This document shows, piece after piece, positions 27,451 through 34,810 of a stretch of DNA of 64,000 bases (positions are counted from its first letter, which is position 1; the number at the start of each line of letters is the position of its first letter). This DNA comes from Salinigranum halophilum. Lineage in GTDB: Archaea; Halobacteriota; Halobacteria; Halobacteriales; Haloferacaceae. The stretch lies in assembly GCF_007004735.1 (NCBI RefSeq), contig NZ_ML660182.1:366130-430129 (forward strand), given 5' to 3'. Below the pieces are notes generated by a model that had not been told where the DNA came from, ran no database searches, and saw nothing but the letters and a program-made list of their open reading frames with translations. Both the position numbers and the translations under genes were made by a program.

Positions 27451-27466
27451 TTTAGGCCCGCCTAAA
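27451..27466 (-). promoter_or_regulatory. DtxR/IdeR-like operator
   Basis: TTTAGGCCCGCCTAAA is a perfect inverted repeat (7-bp arms, 2-nt centre). Its core TTAGG-N4-CCTAA has the spacing of the DtxR/IdeR consensus core. It covers the presumed start point of the 46-codon ORF, as expected for an iron- or manganese-dependent repressor site. Confidence 0.55.
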
Positions 27467-27535
27467 ACGTCGGGGGACAAAACGGTGTCGGTCAGTCACA
27501 CGGCCGGCGAGCGCCGGTGGTCGGGCGCGGACGTG

Positions 27536-27553
27536 TGTGACGTCGACGTCACA
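27536..27553. repeat. 18-bp perfect palindrome over the stop codon of the first CysD-like gene
   Basis: TGTGACGTCGACGTCACA equals its own reverse complement and spans the TGA at 27549-27551. As RNA it could fold into a hairpin at the gene end. The paralogue has a related repeat at the same place. Confidence 0.75.
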
Positions 27554-28496
27554 TGTAGCCCAGGTCGCGGAGGCGCTCCATGAGGTTCTCCTTGTCCTGG
27601 GCGCGGCCGGCGCGTTCGGTGGTGTGCTCGAGGTCCTGCACCCACGCGGGGCGGTCGTCGGACCGCTCCGAGCCGGTCTCGGTGCCGAGCGACCGGAAGC
27701 CCTCGAAGTACTTCTCGGGCACTGGGATGTCGTCGAGGGCGACCCCGTCCGGGAGGTCCGTCCGCGACTGTGGGGCGTGGCCGGCGGGGAACTCGTCAAC
27801 CGAATCGGGGACGACGAAGTGCCAGAACGCCTCCCAGAGGTCGGCCTCCGTGAACTGGAGGATGGGGTTGACGCGGTCGTGTGGCGGGTACTTCTCGGCG
27901 TCGTGCCGGGGGGAGAAGAACGTCTCTTTCGCGCGGGAGGCCTGCTCGTCCCAGCGGACGCCCGAGAACACGCCGTCGAAGTCGTACTCGACGATGGCGT
28001 TGTTGAGCGCGATGGTCTTCAGCAGGTGGTTACCCTCGAACGAGTCGGGATCGACGACCATCGTCTCTCCCTCAAACTCGATGCGGTCGAGTTCGCGGCG
28101 GTTCTGCTCGTTCAGTTCGTCGACTCGAACCTCGTCGCCGAACGCCCAGCCGTGCTCGAAGAAGTCCTCGTTGCGGGCGACGACGAGGTCGAGGTCCCAC
28201 TCGTCGACCCAGTGGTCGACGAAGTCCCGGACGTCGTCGAGACCCTCGAAGTGCTCGATGTAGACGACCGGCGGCACCGGAACACCGAGGTCGGCGGCCA
28301 CCTCGCGGACGACGTAGAGCACGAGCGTCGAGTCCTTCCCACCGGTCCACATGACCGCGGGGCGTTCGTACTGTTCGAGCGCCGTGCGAGTGACGTCGGC
28401 GGCGACCTCGAGTTTCTCCTCGAGGGTCGGATAGTCCGCAGCCGTCTGGCCAGCACCGAACTCGTAATCCACGGCGACGTGGTCTAAGGAGGTCAT
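27549..28496 (-). CDS. CysD-like PP-loop ATPase (annotated family: PAPS reductase), paralogue 1
   Basis: This is a 315-residue PP-loop protein. The loop MWTGGKDSTLVLY is at about residues 58-70. A second signature GVRWDEQASRAKETFFSPRHD resembles the RRDE-x-x-SRAKE-R-x-x-S-x-R segment of sulfate adenylyltransferase subunit CysD. It contains no cysteine at all, so a thiol-dependent PAPS reductase mechanism is excluded. No CysN GTPase gene lies nearby. The start at 28496 follows from TATAGCTATG at 28521-28530. It is about 60-65 percent identical by eye to the next gene, including the last 25 residues. Confidence 0.82.
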   Translation of the reverse strand: MTSLDHVAVDYEFGAGQTAADYPTLEEKLEVAADVTRTALEQYERPAVMWTGGKDSTLVLYVVREVAADLGVPVPPVVYIEHFEGLDDVRDFVDHWVDEWDLDLVVARNEDFFEHGWAFGDEVRVDELNEQNRRELDRIEFEGETMVVDPDSFEGNHLLKTIALNNAIVEYDFDGVFSGVRWDEQASRAKETFFSPRHDAEKYPPHDRVNPILQFTEADLWEAFWHFVVPDSVDEFPAGHAPQSRTDLPDGVALDDIPVPEKYFEGFRSLGTETGSERSDDRPAWVQDLEHTTERAGRAQDKENLMERLRDLGYM

Positions 28497-28766
28497 CGAC
28501 TGACGGTGGCGGTGAGGGGGCATAGCTATAGGTGGGCTATCCCTCCCGGTAGGTCCGTCCTACGCCCGCTCGACGCAGGTCTCGGCACGGTAGGAACGCC
28601 ATACCGCAGCACGGGTAGTCGATTCCGTGCGAACTGCTGTAACCGTGATACTGGATGTGTCTCTGCCCGCGACTCGACAGTGGATGTTTCGAAACCACAC
28701 GGCGAAAGAGGAAACGTCGGTTGCAGTCAGGCCGAGGTGTCCGCGTCCGTCAGCTCCGTCGCAGCG

Positions 28767-28783
28767 TGTGACCCGTCGTCACA
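28767..28783. repeat. Inverted repeat over the stop codon of the second CysD-like gene
   Basis: TGTGAC (28767-28772) and GTCACA (28778-28783) are separated by five nt and overlap the TGA of the gene that ends at 28779. It occupies the same position as the perfect palindrome at 27536-27553. Confidence 0.65.
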
Positions 28784-29744
28784 TGTAGCCCAGGTCGCGG
28801 AGGCGCTCCATGAGGTCCTCCTTGTCCTGGGCGCGACCGGCGCGCTCGGTGGTGTTCTCCATGTCCTGCAGCCACGCCGGTTCCTCGGCGGACTTGTCGG
28901 TGGAGACCTCGCTGCCGAGCGAGCGGAAGCCGGCGAAGTACTTCGGCGAGACCGGGATGTCCGCCATCTCCAGCCCCTCGGGGAGGTCCTCGTCGCTCTG
29001 GGGGACGTGCCCGGCGGGGTACCCCTCGACCGTCTCGGGCACGACGAAGTTCCAGAAGGCGTCCCAGACGTCGGGCTCGGCGAACTGGAGGATGGGTTGG
29101 ACGCGGTCGTGCGGCGGGTAGATGTCCGGGTCGTGCCGCGGCGAGAAGAACGTCTCGTCGGCGCGGGCTTCCTGTTCGTCCCAGCGAACCCCGGAGATGA
29201 CGCCGTCGACGTCGTACTCCTCGAGCGCGTCGTTCAGCGCCACCGTCTTCAGCAGGTGGTTGCCGACGTAGGTGTCGAGCAGGAAGGGGAAGGTGTCCTC
29301 CTCGTACTCCAGCAGGTTGCGGATGTGGTGCTGATTGTGCTCGGAGAGCCCACTGACCTCGATGTCGTCGCCGGGGCTGAGGCCGTGTTCGTCGACGTAG
29401 TCGCCGACGTCCTCGTTACGCGCCCAGATGACGTCGAGGTCCCACTCGTCGGCCCAGTGCTTGCAGAAGTCGATGAGTTCGTCGAAGTGCTGGTAGTGGT
29501 CGATGAACACGACAGGCGGCACGTCGAGGTCGAAGCGGTCGGCGACCTCTTTGACGAAGTACAGCGTCAGCGTCGAGTCCTTCCCACCGGTCCACATGAC
29601 CGCGGGGTTCTCGTACTGCTCGAGACCCACCTTCGTGACTTCGATGGCCTTCTCGATCTTGTGCTCGATACTCGGGTAATCCTCGGGACTCTCGCCCTCG
29701 CCGTCGGCGTAGTCGACGTCGATGTAGTCGGGGAACGCTGACAT
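28779..29744 (-). CDS. CysD-like PP-loop ATPase, paralogue 2
   Basis: This 321-residue tandem paralogue has the same PP-loop (MWTGGKDSTLTLY, about residues 54-66), the same GVRWDEQEARADETFFSPRHD block (SRAKE changed to ARADE) and an almost identical C-terminus (TTERAGRAQDKEDLMERLRDLGYM). It has a single cysteine (IDFCKHW). Loss of the Ser-Arg-Ala-Lys pattern suggests divergence of substrate handling between the copies. The upstream region has no clear TATA at -27 but contains palindromes. The substrate is unknown; sulfate or another oxyanion is possible. Confidence 0.82.
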   Translation of the reverse strand: MSAFPDYIDVDYADGEGESPEDYPSIEHKIEKAIEVTKVGLEQYENPAVMWTGGKDSTLTLYFVKEVADRFDLDVPPVVFIDHYQHFDELIDFCKHWADEWDLDVIWARNEDVGDYVDEHGLSPGDDIEVSGLSEHNQHHIRNLLEYEEDTFPFLLDTYVGNHLLKTVALNDALEEYDVDGVISGVRWDEQEARADETFFSPRHDPDIYPPHDRVQPILQFAEPDVWDAFWNFVVPETVEGYPAGHVPQSDEDLPEGLEMADIPVSPKYFAGFRSLGSEVSTDKSAEEPAWLQDMENTTERAGRAQDKEDLMERLRDLGYM

Positions 29745-29817
29745 CGTATAATGAGATGTAATTACGATGCTTCAAAGGCTTTGTGACTGACCAGTGGTGT
29801 GGGTATCGATACCACAC
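29743..29817 (-). promoter_or_regulatory. Palindrome-rich upstream region of CysD-like paralogue 2
   Basis: Three symmetric elements lie here: an inverted repeat ATCGTA/TACGAT (29743-29748, 29763-29768), the 8-bp palindrome GTAATTAC (29758-29765) and the 12-bp palindrome GGTATCGATACC (29802-29813), which extends as GTGTG/CACAC with a one-base bulge. They are candidate operators, unproven. Confidence 0.4.
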
Positions 29818-29989
29818 GACGCTTCCGACCCGTCCGAGCCCGCGAGACTGGGCGAGCCTGAGACTCACCGCCGGCCCGGATGCCCCAGGGGGCCACGGTA
29901 GGACGTTGGCCGTCGGGTGCAGTTATATAAATACAATAACATTTATGAGCTGACATCGATACCGAGGAGTCGGGTGGTCGAGAGCGCGC

Positions 29990-31681
29990 ATGATACGGGA
30001 TTCACTGACGTATCTGACCCGGAGCGACGACGCGCTCAAGGTCGTCCTCATCGGCGCGTTACTCAGCTACTTCGGCGCACTCGTCGTCCCGGTCGTTCTC
30101 GTCGCCGGCTACAACCTGCTGGTGCTTCGCCGGACGGTGACGGCGGTTCGGTCGGACGCGGACGCGGAGCACCCGGCTGAGAGGGCCGAGACGCCCCCGA
30201 CGTTCGAGAACTGGACGAACTTGGCCGTCCTCGGGGTGAAAGCCGGCGTCGTCAAGCTCGTCTTCACGACGATTCCCGTCGTCGTCCTCTACCTGCTCGG
30301 CCAGGGTGCGCTCGACCCGGGGGAGGCGACGGGGCAGTTGCTCGGGTTTCTCGTCACCGGCGGCCTCGCGTCGGAGTATCTCGCGTATCTGAGTCGCCTC
30401 TCCGGGGTGTCGGAGGTCGCGTCGGTCTACGCGAGCTTCGAACCGCTCGTCCTGTTCGCCATCGTCTCCTACGTGTTCCCCGCCGCACTCACGTCGCTCG
30501 CCGAAGAGAACGAACTCCGGGCGGCGTTCGACCCCGACCAGTGGCGACAGAAGCTCACGACCCCTGGGTACGCGGTGGGGTGGGCGCTGTACCTCGTCTA
30601 CGTCTCGGCCGGGTGGCTCTTCGTCGCCGAACTCGTTCCGCGTGGGTACGACCTCCTCGTCGCGTTCTCACACGTTCGCCTCGTCGACCAGTTCCGCCCT
30701 TTCCTCGGAATGGCCCTCCAAATCGGGGGCTACGCGGTCAACTTCGCCCTCCTCGTCGCGGGATACCGCGCCATCGGGGTGGCGTCGGTGCGCGGCGTTC
30801 CGGCGTTCGGCGTCGACTTCGACAGGCAGTCGCTCCTGTTCGGGACGATACTGCTCGCCGCGTGGGTCCTCGTCGTCCCCGCCGTCCTCGTGGTCGGGTA
30901 TTTCGTTCGGTCGATCCGGACCGCACACGACGGACAGGCCGCCCCGCCCCCCTTCGAGCACCTGCGTCGGCTGTTCGTCACCGGGCTCAAGGGGTCGGCT
31001 CTCTGGCTCGGGTACGCCCTGGTCCCGTACGCCGTCTTCCACCTGTTCGACGTGGGGGCGACCCTGAACAGGCCGGGGGGCTTCGCGGGCGGGTCGAGCG
31101 AGGCAGTGGGTAACTTCCTGTGGCTGTCGCTCGGGGCCACGGTCGGTCCACCACTCATGCTCTGGGTTCGCTACGCGCTGACCGGTGTCGTCGACAGCGT
31201 GCTGTTTCTCGTCTTCACCGGCCTCGTCCCGGCGTCCGGCGCGCGGGTGCTCTTCGAACGCTGGGACGTGTTCGCGGTGGTCTATCTGCTCTTACTCGCC
31301 GCGGTCACGTACCTCGTCCCGATTGCTCTCGCCTCGCTCGCGAAGACCGACAGCCTCCGCGCGGCGCTCGTCCTCGCCGACACCCGTCACCTCCTCCGGG
31401 AGCGGACGTGGTTCGTGAAGACGCTCCCCTACTGGGCCGCGAGTGCCGCAGTCACGGTTACCCAGTTGACGATCACGACCCGATATCTGCCTGCCGAGAC
31501 GGAGCCCACCCTCATCCCTGGCCCACCGTTCGGCGTCGTTGAGAACGTCCCGTTGAACGTCGTGTCGGCCAGCCAGCCGCTCTACGCGGCGCTGCAGATC
31601 GTTCCGTCCCTGCTCGTGTTCTACCTACTGACGAGAGCGTATCTGGTCGTCGGCAGGCACGCGCGGGACGAGGTGGAGTGA
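29990..31681 (+). CDS. DUF4013-type polytopic membrane protein with internal duplication
   Basis: This is a 563-residue protein with about 12-14 TM segments. The N-terminal half has VVPVVLVAGYNLLVLRRTV, then PPTFENW...LGVKAGVVKL. The second half repeats VVPAVLVVGYFVRSIRTA, then PPPFEHL...TGLKGSALWL. Two DUF4013-like units in tandem are therefore likely. EENELRAAFDPDQWRQKL and KTDSLRAALVLADTRHLL close each half similarly. A strong AT-rich TTATATAAATAC at 29923-29934 is about 56 nt upstream, implying a leader of about 30 nt. The function is unknown; transport or membrane remodelling are only guesses. Confidence 0.8.
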   Translation: MIRDSLTYLTRSDDALKVVLIGALLSYFGALVVPVVLVAGYNLLVLRRTVTAVRSDADAEHPAERAETPPTFENWTNLAVLGVKAGVVKLVFTTIPVVVLYLLGQGALDPGEATGQLLGFLVTGGLASEYLAYLSRLSGVSEVASVYASFEPLVLFAIVSYVFPAALTSLAEENELRAAFDPDQWRQKLTTPGYAVGWALYLVYVSAGWLFVAELVPRGYDLLVAFSHVRLVDQFRPFLGMALQIGGYAVNFALLVAGYRAIGVASVRGVPAFGVDFDRQSLLFGTILLAAWVLVVPAVLVVGYFVRSIRTAHDGQAAPPPFEHLRRLFVTGLKGSALWLGYALVPYAVFHLFDVGATLNRPGGFAGGSSEAVGNFLWLSLGATVGPPLMLWVRYALTGVVDSVLFLVFTGLVPASGARVLFERWDVFAVVYLLLLAAVTYLVPIALASLAKTDSLRAALVLADTRHLLRERTWFVKTLPYWAASAAVTVTQLTITTRYLPAETEPTLIPGPPFGVVENVPLNVVSASQPLYAALQIVPSLLVFYLLTRAYLVVGRHARDEVE

Positions 31682-31687
31682 ACGGGA

Positions 31688-32251
31688 TTACGAGATGAAC
31701 TTGTTGTCGCGCCAGTTCACCGTGTTGCCGCCGCCGTTGTTCTGCTGGGGGTTCTCGACGACTTCCACCGACGCGGCCCGTTCGTCGCCCTCGACGATAC
31801 GGGTCGCGTGCAGGTCGCCGTCTTCCTCCGTGACGGCCGTCAGCGTCCCCTTCTCGGCGAGTCGAGCGAGGTCGCGCAGGACGAGGAACATCGGGTACTG
31901 CAGCGCCGTGTTCTGCAGGACGGTCTCGCGGTCGCCCTTGAAGCAGGCGAACTCGACGAGTTCGGAGGGAATCTCCTCTTCTTCCTCGCCCCAGCGGGGC
32001 GCGCCGGCGCGGGGGGGCTCTTCCTCGTAGACGCGGTTCTCGGTGACGCTCGCTTTCAACTGGGCCGTCGGCGTGTACTTGCTGAGCGATTCGTCGGTGG
32101 CGACGGCTTTGATGATGAGCGTGTTGTTCCGGCGGGTGATGTCGATGTCTGCGATTTCGGGCGGGAGTTCGGGGTCTCCCTCGAAGTAGTCAGTGACTGT
32201 TTCGAGCGGCAGTTCCAGTGTCGAGTGAAGTCGGAATACGCGGCCTGACAT
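31688..32251 (-). CDS. Conserved haloarchaeal hypothetical protein
   Basis: This 187-residue soluble acidic protein starts MSGRVFRLHSTLELPLETVTDYFEGDPELPPEI. It contains an alternating strand/helix segment (DIDITRRNNTLIIKAVATDESLSKYTPTAQLKASV), an EEPPRAGAPRWGEEEEE linker and an N-rich C-terminus (NPQQNNGGGNTVNWRDN). I recognise it as a haloarchaeal DUF without a known activity. ATATAAACCC at 32321-32330 (minus strand) is 70 nt upstream, so the mRNA may have a leader of about 45 nt. It is convergent with the DUF4013 gene. Confidence 0.8.
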   Translation of the reverse strand: MSGRVFRLHSTLELPLETVTDYFEGDPELPPEIADIDITRRNNTLIIKAVATDESLSKYTPTAQLKASVTENRVYEEEPPRAGAPRWGEEEEEIPSELVEFACFKGDRETVLQNTALQYPMFLVLRDLARLAEKGTLTAVTEEDGDLHATRIVEGDERAASVEVVENPQQNNGGGNTVNWRDNKFIS

Positions 32252-32411
32252 TGTTTGACGATGAGGGGTGACAGCGGGCGGGGCGCACTGCAGTCGTACT
32301 CGTGTTGCTCTAGGGTACGTGGGTTTATATGGACTGTCCTTTGCGCGTCGACAGGTCACGGAGATCACGCGGGTCCCGTCCCGAGTCTCGTCTCGGGCCG
32401 GGGGAGGACGC

Positions 32412-32753
32412 TCAGGCGGTGAGCGTCGCCTCGAGCTCGCCGCGCTCGTCGAGTTCAGCGAGGATGTCCGACCCGCCGATGAACTCGCCGTCGACGTACG
32501 TCTGGGGGGTGGTCTCCCAGCCCGAGTGTGATTCGAGCGCCGCACGGAACTCCGGAAGCGCGGGGAGAACGTCGACCGTCTCGAACTCGTCGACGTACTT
32601 CCCCACGAGTTCGACCGCGCGCTTCGAGTAACCGCACTGCGGCATCAGACGGTTCCCCTTCATGAACACGACGATGTCGTTGTTCTCGATGGCCTCGTCG
32701 ACGCGTGTCTGGACCTCTTCCGCGGAGAGTTCCGACTCGGGACTGAACGTCAT
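32412..32753 (-). CDS. Monothiol glutaredoxin (Grx4/GrxD type)
   Basis: This is a 113-residue glutaredoxin of the class that carries or transfers iron-sulfur clusters. The active site reads MKGNRLMPQCGYSKRAVELV, i.e. CGYS in place of the usual CGFS, with the conserved K before the loop. Downstream are the TPQTYVDGEFIGGSDI glutathione-binding elements. Without the second active-site cysteine it is monothiol. A CCTTTGAA element at about 32777-32784 (minus strand) occupies the TATA position. It sits next to gfcR with no evident functional link. Confidence 0.9.
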   Translation of the reverse strand: MTFSPESELSAEEVQTRVDEAIENNDIVVFMKGNRLMPQCGYSKRAVELVGKYVDEFETVDVLPALPEFRAALESHSGWETTPQTYVDGEFIGGSDILAELDERGELEATLTA

Positions 32754-32848
32754 ACGCGAAACTAAAGCGAGCCGCGTTCAAAGGCGTTGCGCCCCGGGCT
32801 GCTGGACGGCCGGACGGGCGGTCGTCCGCCGTCGGTGTCCGACGTGGT

Positions 32849-33499
32849 TCAGGCGTCCTCGCCGACGCGGACGACGTTGATGAGCGAGTAGACGGGGACG
32901 TCGACCATCTCCTCGACACCCTGCTTGTCGACGAGGACGACGCAGCCGACTGGGTTGCCGCCCTCGGCGCGGACGGCCTCGATCGTCTCTTGCATCGTCG
33001 TCCCGGAGGTGATGGTGTCGTCGACGATGTAGCAGTCACGCCCGCGGATGGTCGCGAAGTTGCGCGAGAACGACCCTCCGAGTTCCTCGATGTCGCCCTC
33101 GTCCCACTGGTGTTTCGCGGGCGCGTACGCGCCGAGGTCGGTGTCGAGTTCGCGCGAGACGACCGTCGCGAGGGGGACGCCGGCCTTCTCGATGCCGATG
33201 GTCAGGTCGACCTCCTCGCCCTCCTTCGAGAGGAGGTCGGCCATCGCCTGCCCCGCGTACGTCAGGCGCGCGCTGTCGCGCCCGAACGCGCTCCAGTCGA
33301 CGTGGATGTCGTGTGGACCGCCGTTGTCTCGCGGCTCGGCCGCCGTGCCCGCGCCGCTCTCGCTCTTGGCCCCGCTCTTTTCGACCAGCCAGGAGGCCGT
33401 CTCCCGCGAGACGTTGAGTTCGTCGGCGATTTCGCCCTTCGAGAGGCCGCGCTTCGCCAGTTCCTCGGCGCTCTCGATGAGGTCGTTAACGTTCTTCAT
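32849..33499 (-). CDS. gfcR: Transcriptional regulator GfcR (PRTase-like)
   Basis: This 216-residue regulator has an N-terminal helix-turn-helix (NDLIESAEELAKRGLSKGEIADELNVSRETASWLVEK, residues 4-41). A phosphoribosyltransferase-like ligand domain follows (CYIVDDTITSGTTMQETIEAV, the PRPP motif, about residues 156-176). In haloarchaea GfcR controls sugar catabolic and gluconeogenic genes and senses a pathway metabolite through the PRTase fold. Its start overlaps the glucose dehydrogenase gene by 14 nt, so it is translated from the same mRNA as an enzyme of that pathway. Confidence 0.9.
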   Translation of the reverse strand: MKNVNDLIESAEELAKRGLSKGEIADELNVSRETASWLVEKSGAKSESGAGTAAEPRDNGGPHDIHVDWSAFGRDSARLTYAGQAMADLLSKEGEEVDLTIGIEKAGVPLATVVSRELDTDLGAYAPAKHQWDEGDIEELGGSFSRNFATIRGRDCYIVDDTITSGTTMQETIEAVRAEGGNPVGCVVLVDKQGVEEMVDVPVYSLINVVRVGEDA

Positions 33500-34556
33500 A
33501 CGCGCTGAATTCGACGGCCGTTTTTATAACGGTGTTGTCGTCTACGAACGCTTTCCGGAAGTCGTCGACGCCGTAGATACCGGTGACGAGGTCGTCGAGC
33601 AGCCAGTCGGGAAGCGCGTCGAGGCTGTCGGTCGCCGCCTCGAAGTGCCGCACGTTGGAGTTGACGCTGCCGACCATCGCCTTGTTGTGCAGGACGAGTT
33701 CGCCGTGCATCGCGCCGACGTCGAACTCGTACTCCTGTGAGCCGGGCACGCCGAGGAGCGCGACGACGCCGTTCGGCGCGAGCGCGTGGACCGACTGGAC
33801 GGCGTGGGGCGCGTAGCCCGTCGCCTCGAAGACGAAGTCCATCGGTTCGAACGCCTCACCGACCTCGTCGACCGGTGTCTGCCGGGAGTCGACGTAGGTC
33901 GCGCCGAGTTCGTCCATGATGTCGATGGTCGGATCGGGCCGGTCACGGCGGCCGAGACAGTAGACGCGGTCGTACACCTGGTCGAGCATCCCCAGCGTGA
34001 GCAGGCCCAGGGAGCCGTTGCCGAGGACGAGCGCCGAGTCGGGCGTCCACTCGAACGACGAGCGCGAGGCGTACGCGAGTTCGAGCGCCTTCTCGGTGAT
34101 GGAGATGGGTTCGATGAGGAAGCCAAGCGGGGCCTGGTGGTCGGGGATAGGGACGAGGTCCTCGGCGGGCGAGGTGAAGTACTCGGCCATGTAGCCGTGC
34201 GCGCCGACGATGCCGCGCTCGTGGTACTCCCCCTCCGGGGCCATGTCGGCCTCGCCCCGCTCGAAGTACGGGTTCGTCCCGTTCGGCGGCCGCCGCACCG
34301 TCGGGACGACCACGTCGCCCGCCTCGAACTCGGTTCCGTTGGGCTCTTCGACGACGCCGACGGCCTCGTGACCGAGCACGAGGTGGTCTTCTCCCTCGGG
34401 GAAGCCGCCGTGACCGCCCGAGATGACCTCGTGGTCCGTCCCGTCCACGCCCACGCGGAGCGTCCGAACGAGGGCCTCACCGGGGTCGGGGGCCGGCCGT
34501 GGCTTCTCGATGACGACGGGTTCGTCGCTCCCCCGTCGAACTGCGATTGCTTTCAT
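33486..34556 (-). CDS. gdh: Glucose 1-dehydrogenase
   Basis: This is a 356-residue zinc medium-chain dehydrogenase that oxidises glucose to gluconolactone with NAD(P), the first step of the semi-phosphorylative Entner-Doudoroff route. The catalytic zinc residues match halophilic glucose dehydrogenase: D38 (GVDGTDHE), H63-E64 (LGHEAVG) and E149 (FLIEPIS). The zinc-loop cysteine of other MDRs is absent, as expected for this group. The nucleotide fold is VLGNGSLGLLTLG. AATAAATG-like sequence at 34588-34597 supports the ATG at 34556. Confidence 0.93.
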   Translation of the reverse strand: MKAIAVRRGSDEPVVIEKPRPAPDPGEALVRTLRVGVDGTDHEVISGGHGGFPEGEDHLVLGHEAVGVVEEPNGTEFEAGDVVVPTVRRPPNGTNPYFERGEADMAPEGEYHERGIVGAHGYMAEYFTSPAEDLVPIPDHQAPLGFLIEPISITEKALELAYASRSSFEWTPDSALVLGNGSLGLLTLGMLDQVYDRVYCLGRRDRPDPTIDIMDELGATYVDSRQTPVDEVGEAFEPMDFVFEATGYAPHAVQSVHALAPNGVVALLGVPGSQEYEFDVGAMHGELVLHNKAMVGSVNSNVRHFEAATDSLDALPDWLLDDLVTGIYGVDDFRKAFVDDNTVIKTAVEFSAYEER

Positions 34557-34640
34557 ACTCTCACCGTTCGATCCGGAGCACCAAAACATTTATTCTATGT
34601 CGAGTAAACACTATCAGTAGGTGAGCAGCCGGCCGCGTCA

Positions 34641-34738
34641 TCCAGCCCAGACGCGCCACACCAGTGGATTCCAGCCCAACGCAGTCCAACCCAGCCATGC
34701 CAGTCGGCGCTCACCGTTCTCTCTCTCTCTCTCTCTCT
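34641..34738. repeat. CCAGCCCA repeats and a (TC)n tract in the gdh-purB gap
   Basis: Copies of TCCAGCCCA or close variants occur at 34641-34649, 34670-34678 and 34685-34696. A 21-nt TC dinucleotide run follows at 34718-34738. There is no gene in 34557-34810. Confidence 0.8.
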
Positions 34739-34810
34739 TCGGAGCGATAGTTCACTGACGCGACTGTCGCCACCAGCCACACACGAGCCGACGCCGAACG
34801 GCCCCGCGCT

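Noticed and set aside
28506-29741. 411-codon frame antisense to the second CysD-like gene
   Set aside because: Low-complexity V/L/E/D antisense translation with no motif; the sense gene has the PP-loop.
34595-34780. 61-codon minus-strand frame
   Set aside because: Produced by the TC run and CCAGCCCA repeats.
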